DNA of 64,000 nucleotides, taken from assembly GCF_018687715.1 (NCBI RefSeq), contig NC_056754.1, positions 16,787,501-16,851,500 on the forward strand. Reading direction: 5' to 3'. The notes beneath the pieces were generated by a model. It was not told the origin of the DNA. It saw only the letters and a list, made by a program, of their open reading frames with translations, and made no database searches. Positions 58,484 through 64,000 of this stretch are shown here, piece by piece (within the stretch, counting starts at the first letter, position 1; each line of letters begins with the position of its first letter). The DNA comes from Carya illinoinensis. Lineage: Eukaryota > Streptophyta > Magnoliopsida > Fagales > Juglandaceae. The translations under genes were made by a program, and so were the position numbers.

Positions 58484-60718
58484 TGTGATGACTCGCTTTT
58501 ACGTATATTTTCACTGAAGGGTTGTTTTTAATTTAATTAATATATTGGTTTATTTATTTTAAATTATTGTATTTTAAATTGAGTTTAATTTATTTGATGT
58601 TGTGTTTAATTTATTTTAGTCGTTTTACGGTTTTTAATATCGTTTTTGGCGGATCGGTTTTTTGGTTTCTGGAGTTAGGATTGGACCCCATTTCTTTCTT
58701 TCTCTTTTTATTTTCCCTTTTTCATTTTTCTTTCCTTCTTTTCTTTCCTTTCTTTCTTTTTCTTCTTTTTCCTTCCCGGTTTCTCTCTCCCCGTGCAGCT
58801 CTTCTTCCTTTTTTCCTTACCGTCGCCACGTCTTTGACCGCCCAGTGCGCCGCCGTGTAGTGCACCACCCCTCCCACCAGAGATCATCCCCACCAATTTT
58901 CAGAGCCATCGGACCAGCCGTTAGCCTCCATGAGCCCCTGGAAGTCACGGCACCTGCTCTGTTTTTCCCCTTGTCGCCGGTTGCTTTCGTAGCCCAGAAC
59001 CATCACTCGCTGGCCGCGTGGCCTATACCACCCACCCAGTTTTCTTCCCTTCTCACCGGTGAACATCCCCACCAAGTTTTACCTCCATCCGAGCCACCGT
59101 TAGCCATCACGAGCTCCTCCAAGCCACACGGTTTTTCATCGATTCCGGTGCTGTCGCACCACCTCCGGCCACCATCTCTTCACGGCTTCGTCCCCTACCT
59201 CTTGCCGACCTAAACCACCCATTTTCGGCCTCGTTCCATTGCCGGAGCAACTCCCACGAGCTCAACTCCGATTTGAGCTTTTTCCGCTTCCTCCGCCATT
59301 TCCACCGCCACCCACGGCCAAAACTCATTTCCTTTAGCTTCATAAATATCTCAAGACCATTCCCTATCAATTTTGTGCCTTGGTTTGTCCCCGTTCAAAA
59401 ATGAGTAATTTATTACCCACAGCCACAGTGTAAATTACACTATTACGTTGCTTTTCCTCCGCCGTTTGTAATGCCACAAGCTTTCAAAAAATATGGTATA
59501 GTTCTGTAAGTATTTTTCAAACCCTACTTTTAGATTTAAATATATTTTACTCATACAATAAACTATTTGTTGTTGGTTGGCTGATTTCGGACTAAGTTCG
59601 AGGAGTTCGGAGGTCGGATGGATTGAGGACGGAGTTGCTTGATGTGTTGATTTGGATTGGTTGGTTGTTTTATACCTTGAGGTTGCATTTATATTGCATT
59701 TATGCACATTTTATTTTAATTGAGAAAATCGTGTTTTGTTGGCATAAATGGATTTCGGGTGCGTGTGTCTCACGAGCCCAAGCCGGGATGAATTATTATC
59801 TCGGTGGAGCTCCTCTGGTCACTCGAGAGTGGATAATACTGAGTGATATCCCCTGGGTTGTCGCAGGGCGACGACCGGATCGCACGATACGGTAACGCTG
59901 TCGTGTCGACTCCGTGGTCCCTAGAGTGGCGGGGACTAGAGGATGGCCTGGCCAGGTACGCGCTGGGCGCGAGTCTAGGCATCGCTCGTTTAGGTATCAC
60001 ACGCGTAGTCGTACCTGCGGCACAGAGCCAGGGTGTGCGGATGATCCCTAAGGGAGATCATGGTACATGCATAATTGGGTCGTTTTTATGGTTTTCGGAT
60101 GCGGGCCATTTTCTGAGAAAATGGAAAAGTTTGGTTTTGAAGTTTTTGATCCATTTTCTGGGAAAATGGTGGTTTGGGCCATTATCTGGGATAATGGCGA
60201 GGCTTGGTTTTAAGCGATATATTTTTGTGGGCCAAATGGGTTTTTGACATGCGTGGAAAAATATGGTTTTATGAGTTTCGTGCATTGGCATTCTTCATAC
60301 ATATTGTTTGAGTTTTAATATGCTTTTATCTAGTGGTGTTTAGATTTTACTTACCTGCGGCACTATTTTTTGTACTGTAGATTTTGGTGCAGACATTGAG
60401 GAGGAGGAGGAGGAGGAGGCTGAGCCCGAGGATGCGGCTCCGCCGGAGTTTTGAGTTGAAGTTTTAGCTTGTAATTTGGTTTGAATCTATATTTGTGTTT
60501 TGTAATATTTTAATATGTACGTTTTGAACAGCTTTGTATTAAATAAGAAAAATTCTGGTACTTAGTTTATGGCTTTGCTATTCGTTGCGTGTTTCTTTAT
60601 GCACATTTATTGCTTATACACACACTTGGCACACGTCGATAGGGTGGTGACCCGTGATGTCATCATTCGAACGTCTCGATTTTTGCGTGTCCATGCATGG
60701 GGATTTGGGGGCGTCACA
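58484..60718 (+). repeat. 5' LTR of Tekay-related element 3
   Basis: 2235 bp, TGTGATGACTCG to GGGGGCGTCACA. It shares the pyrimidine tract (58690-58775), GC-rich block (58800-59460), one repeat unit with a CGCGC/GCGCG hairpin (59959-59971), three CCATT..AATGG hairpins and the acidic frame (60389-60454) with the 23704 LTR, but is clearly diverged. Confidence 0.88.
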
Positions 60719-60720
60719 GG

Positions 60721-60732
60721 TGGTATCAGAGT
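60721..60732 (+). other. Primer-binding site of Tekay-related element 3
   Basis: TGGTATCAGAGT, 2 nt after the LTR. It is the same arrangement as at 26020. Confidence 0.88.
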
Positions 60733-61289
60733 GGTTTGGCTCTGGGTAAAACCACATGTCCCGTAGGTAGTATCAGAATGTTTTTAAAGTTGTGTTTTAA
60801 AATTTATTTTAAGTAAAGTTGCTTTTGAACATGTTTTAATTGTTTTATTTGTTTGAGGTTGTTTGCTTGTATGTATTTATTTAGTTGAATTATTGCATGC
60901 TAGTTTCTTTTTTTTGTTTTCTTGTTATGTGGTTTGGTTTGGGTTTTTGGTTTTATATTGTTGGTTTTATTTGTTTTTCTTAAAGGGGGCCAAAGGTTGT
61001 GTTGTGGCAGGAAGGCGGTATAATCGAGGATATTATTATTAGGCAAGAACATTTAGTGTAGTAGGCTTGAATTTTTAGCGATGTGGTTTGCTTGTATGAT
61101 GTTGAGGTCTGAAATGAATGTCATGGTTTAGGCAATCTTTGTAAGGCGGGAACTCACGTAGCAATGAGGAGAGGAATTAGCTTTAAGTCGCTTAAGATGA
61201 TTAAGGTCAAGGTTTTGTAGAATTTATGTAACGAGGCTATAGGATAGGAGAGTGTAGGTTCAACGAACTTTAAGGATGTGTTTAAGGGA
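60733..61289. other. Leader of element 3, no capsid coding seen
   Basis: T/G-rich. It shares the GGGGGCCAAAGGTTGTGTTGT-like leader (about 60985-61005) with the young element. The capsid N-terminal half expected here is absent. Confidence 0.55.
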
Positions 61290-61798
61290 ATTTTATGTAA
61301 GGTTTGCGACCAGAGTTATGCAAAATGGTAGTTTGCCGCCGGGTTACAACTTTTCAGGATTTAGTGAATTTGGCCACTCTAGCAGAGCGTGAGGTTAGTT
61401 TGAGTGTGGGCTCCCCTCTAGGACATAAGAGGTGGAGTTTTTCTGGTGAAGGAAGTAGTTCGGGTTTGCCTCAAAAATTTGTTCAGCGGATCGGGACCCA
61501 GCCACAAGCAGCCTCAGGTGTACGTGTGGGAGGACAGGTGCCAATTTGCGGAATATGTAATAGAGCTCACGAAGGCGAGTGTCATCTGGGTAGTAACAAG
61601 TGTTTTGAATGCGGTCAGACGGGGCATTTTGCTCTTGAGTGCCCTAGTCGAGTTCAGGAAAGCCATGGAGCTCGTCGCAGTGGTAGAACTAACCAGAAGC
61701 AATTAGCTCGGGTTCAAATGTACACAGTAACTCTTGGTACCGTTGGAGGTGAGGTTACGGAGACTCAGAATACTGGAGTCATGGCAGGTAGGGGCTAA
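61290..61798 (+). pseudogene. gag C-terminal half of element 3
   Basis: It aligns from RPELCKMVVCRRVTTFQDL with the RPDIRRLVVSHRISTFQEL region of the 26295 gag, and continues through GEGSSSGLPQKFVQR to the zinc knuckle CFECGQTGHFALEC. It ends GVMAGRG and a stop. The N-terminal capsid half is missing between the primer-binding site and about 61290. The donor-like GCAG|GTAGGG at the end matches the putative intron start of the young copy. Confidence 0.85.
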
Positions 61799-64000
61799 TC
61801 TAATCTTTAGTGATGAACGCCTTGTGTGGTTTGTTTTTTAACATTATCGAGGCTTGGAGAGAATGACATGATCGGGGTGATCTTTTAGGGAAGTAGAATA
61901 ATTGAGTTCTTTGGTTCCGTAGAGTTTATGAAATGGTCTATAACGTAGTAGGTTGTGAGTTCAACAAATTTCGATGTTAGATTTTATGAAGTTTCAGCAA
62001 AGTTTTAAAGTTTGGGGCCTTATAGATTTTAGGAAAATAAGTTTATGGTAAATAAGGTGTTAGGTTTGACAAGCTTTGGGGGGGAATAATTAAATTTCGA
62101 GTTTTAGATTTCGTGATTCGGATGAATAATTTGGTGGCAATTTGGGCTTTAGATTTTACAAGCTTTTAAAGTGAATGTTTTGGATTAAAGCTACCAATCT
62201 TGAGAATTTCAGAAAATGATTTATTATCTAGTAATGTTTTAGAATTTGAAAGATTTGGGAGTCGTTTTTTTTCTTTTAGGGAATGTAAGTTCCTTGATCT
62301 TAGAAGTTCCGGAAGATGATTCTTATTTGATTTAAGGTTTTAGAATTGTAGAGTTGAAAGACTGATTGATAATACGAATTGAGTTCTTAGTTTTACAGAC
62401 TTAGTGTTGTAGCTTGATCTACTCCAGTGAGTGATTAGTTTGTAACTATTAAAATAGGGTTGATTGGAGTTGAGTTATTGATATGAGAATTTTTTTCTAG
62501 AGTAGATTCCTTTGAGGATTGGAGGTAATGATCTAGTTCGTATAATTCTTTGAGGATTGAAGATATCGAGCTAGTTTAGAAAATAATTATTGTTAACTCA
62601 AGGTTGTAGTAGCATATTTTAGGAAATGATTCTATTGATTCGAAAGATATAGGTTCATCAGGGTGTTGGAAATAGTAGATTTTGTGTTGGTATTGAATAT
62701 GATTGAATTTGAGGCTATATGATCCGTAGACTTTTGGGAATGGATTCTTAGCAGGTTTAAGATCATTCTCGGTACCAAACTTTAAGCAATGGCTAGTTGC
62801 TGATTTAAGGATATAAGTTGAGTAGATTCAGGAATGATCTTGTTAAGTTGAGGATATAAGTCCAGGTGATGGAAATGTGATGATGGATCATTTGTACGTT
62901 TGAATGATTTGTGGTGTTGGCTAAGAATACATGAGATTGATGAGTAGTAATGGGAAGTACGTATGGATTTCGGGGAGTGTTGGTCCTAGTCACATCTAAT
63001 TTTGGCTCGGTTGGAGTTGAAGAGGAATCTGTGTGGTAATATTAAATTCAAGAGATTTTGGCTTTGAGTTGTTTGGTAAGTTGAACGGAGTGTGCAGTCG
63101 AAGCAGGTTGCCCATTGGGATGATGGTTTGAAACGACTGTTGTGTTTATCTTGAGATTTAATTGTGACTTGAAGTCATAGGAATTTAAATTGGTGAGGCT
63201 ATACTTTTCTTTGGAGATCAAGTATCCAATTGGGAGAATTGGGGATATGGTTATTTAACTTGAAAAGAGATCGTTTGGTCACCATGTGTGGTGTATGAAG
63301 TAATGAATCTTGGAAGTTGAAACTTATGCATCAAAGGTGGGTAGCATAATCATATGTATGAAGTAATAAAGCAGTAGGATCCTTGAATGTTGTTTAATAG
63401 TTTTTGATGGATTGAAGATTTAAACAGTATGGCCTGTCTTGAGATGTTTTTTGTGAAGTGCTATTGAAGGAATTAGTTGTGCTAAAACTAAAGGTTTTGA
63501 GAATACAAGTAGGTGGGTGAGTTACCAAGAAGGTTTCGATTATGTCTAGGTGAAGTCAATGGTAGCTTATGGTGAGTTAGTTATTGCAAGATTAGATGTT
63601 ATTCAAAATATAGGTAATGAGCTTGAAGTGTGAGATATCAGATAGAGGTTATAGGCACTCTCGTTGGTTGGCTGGGAAGGACTTGGGCCTTTTGGAGATG
63701 TTCCTTATCTTTATAAGAGACAGGTGTATTTTGGGATGAGGTTATGTGTTTTCAAATTGGGGCCCGGAGGTTGATTAGTACTGGTTTCTGTCATCAATCA
63801 ATGTATGTATTTTTGCGGAATGTTGGTTTTTGTTTAAGGCAGGGATGGCCAACTGAGGAATGAATGGAGATTTGTGGGTTTTGGAGGTATATGATTTTCT
63901 ATGGAAATGTGGTAAAAGTTTTCTTGTGATTAGGTGTGGATTGAGCTTGTTCTTCATGATATTAATTTTTGAGGATATAGCCTTTATGTATTTTGGTGAG
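61799..64000. other. Internal region of element 3, no coding signal
   Basis: G/T-rich sequence without protease, RT or integrase motifs in any frame. A small local duplication (TTTGAGGATTG..CTAGTT) lies at about 62512-62578. Consistent with a large non-autonomous derivative, or with another insertion whose edge I cannot place. Confidence 0.5.

Larger units (their letters stand above)
58484..64000 (+). mobile_element. Tekay-related element 3, partial, pol not seen
   Basis: A complete LTR and primer-binding site are followed by a gag C-terminal half. No pol motif occurs in the next 2.2 kb. The element is cut by the window edge. It inserted into copia element 2. Confidence 0.8.

Noticed and set aside
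1..64000. CRISPR arrays, bacterial operons, riboswitches, organelle genes
   Set aside because: None seen. All repeats are explained by transposons, microsatellites or tandem arrays, and the gene structure is plant nuclear.

Overview
This window is nuclear DNA from a flowering plant, most likely a eudicot. It is AT-rich, has an intron-split gene with plant GT-AG junctions, and is dominated by plant-type transposable elements. I see one host gene, no rRNA or tRNA gene, no CRISPR array and no bacterial-style operon.

Layout. (1) 230-7393, minus strand: an intact 12-exon gene for a plastid/mitochondrial S-adenosylmethionine carrier (SAMC type, 326 aa). A tRNA-derived SINE sits in its last intron and GA microsatellites sit in its introns and flanks. 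(2) 8411-41377: a five-member nest of transposons. A gutted Ty3/gypsy chromovirus (minus strand) was split inside its 5' LTR by a CACTA (En/Spm) transposon. The CACTA was later hit by a full-length, very young Ty3/gypsy Tekay/Del-like element (23704-33463, plus strand) and by a hAT element (33620-39390, with an exact 8-bp target duplication). The hAT was in turn hit by a retroelement that survives as a solo LTR (35901-38014). (3) 41800-43270: LINE fragments. (4) about 43.7-49.08 kb: a decayed Ty1/copia element. (5) 49082 to about 58.48 kb: a second, less decayed Ty1/copia element, interrupted in RNase H by a solo-LTR-like insertion (54710-57132). It carries an intact antisense coiled-coil ORF with its own TATA box downstream of pol. 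(6) 58484-64000: the left part of a third Tekay-related element, with an LTR, a primer-binding site and half a gag but no pol. It runs off the window.

How it works together. Only the SAM carrier gene looks like a working host gene. Only the 23704-33463 element looks potentially mobile: its LTRs match almost base for base and gag and pol are open. Its gag and pol lie in one frame, separated by a stop codon that lies inside a plausible 96-bp intron. The three related LTR types share small hairpins and a short acidic reading frame. Both change in ways that preserve pairing or codons, so the LTR probably does more than promote and terminate transcription. I found no wholly new multi-gene system. 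The most unusual signals are these LTR features, the gag-pol intron and the antisense copia ORF.
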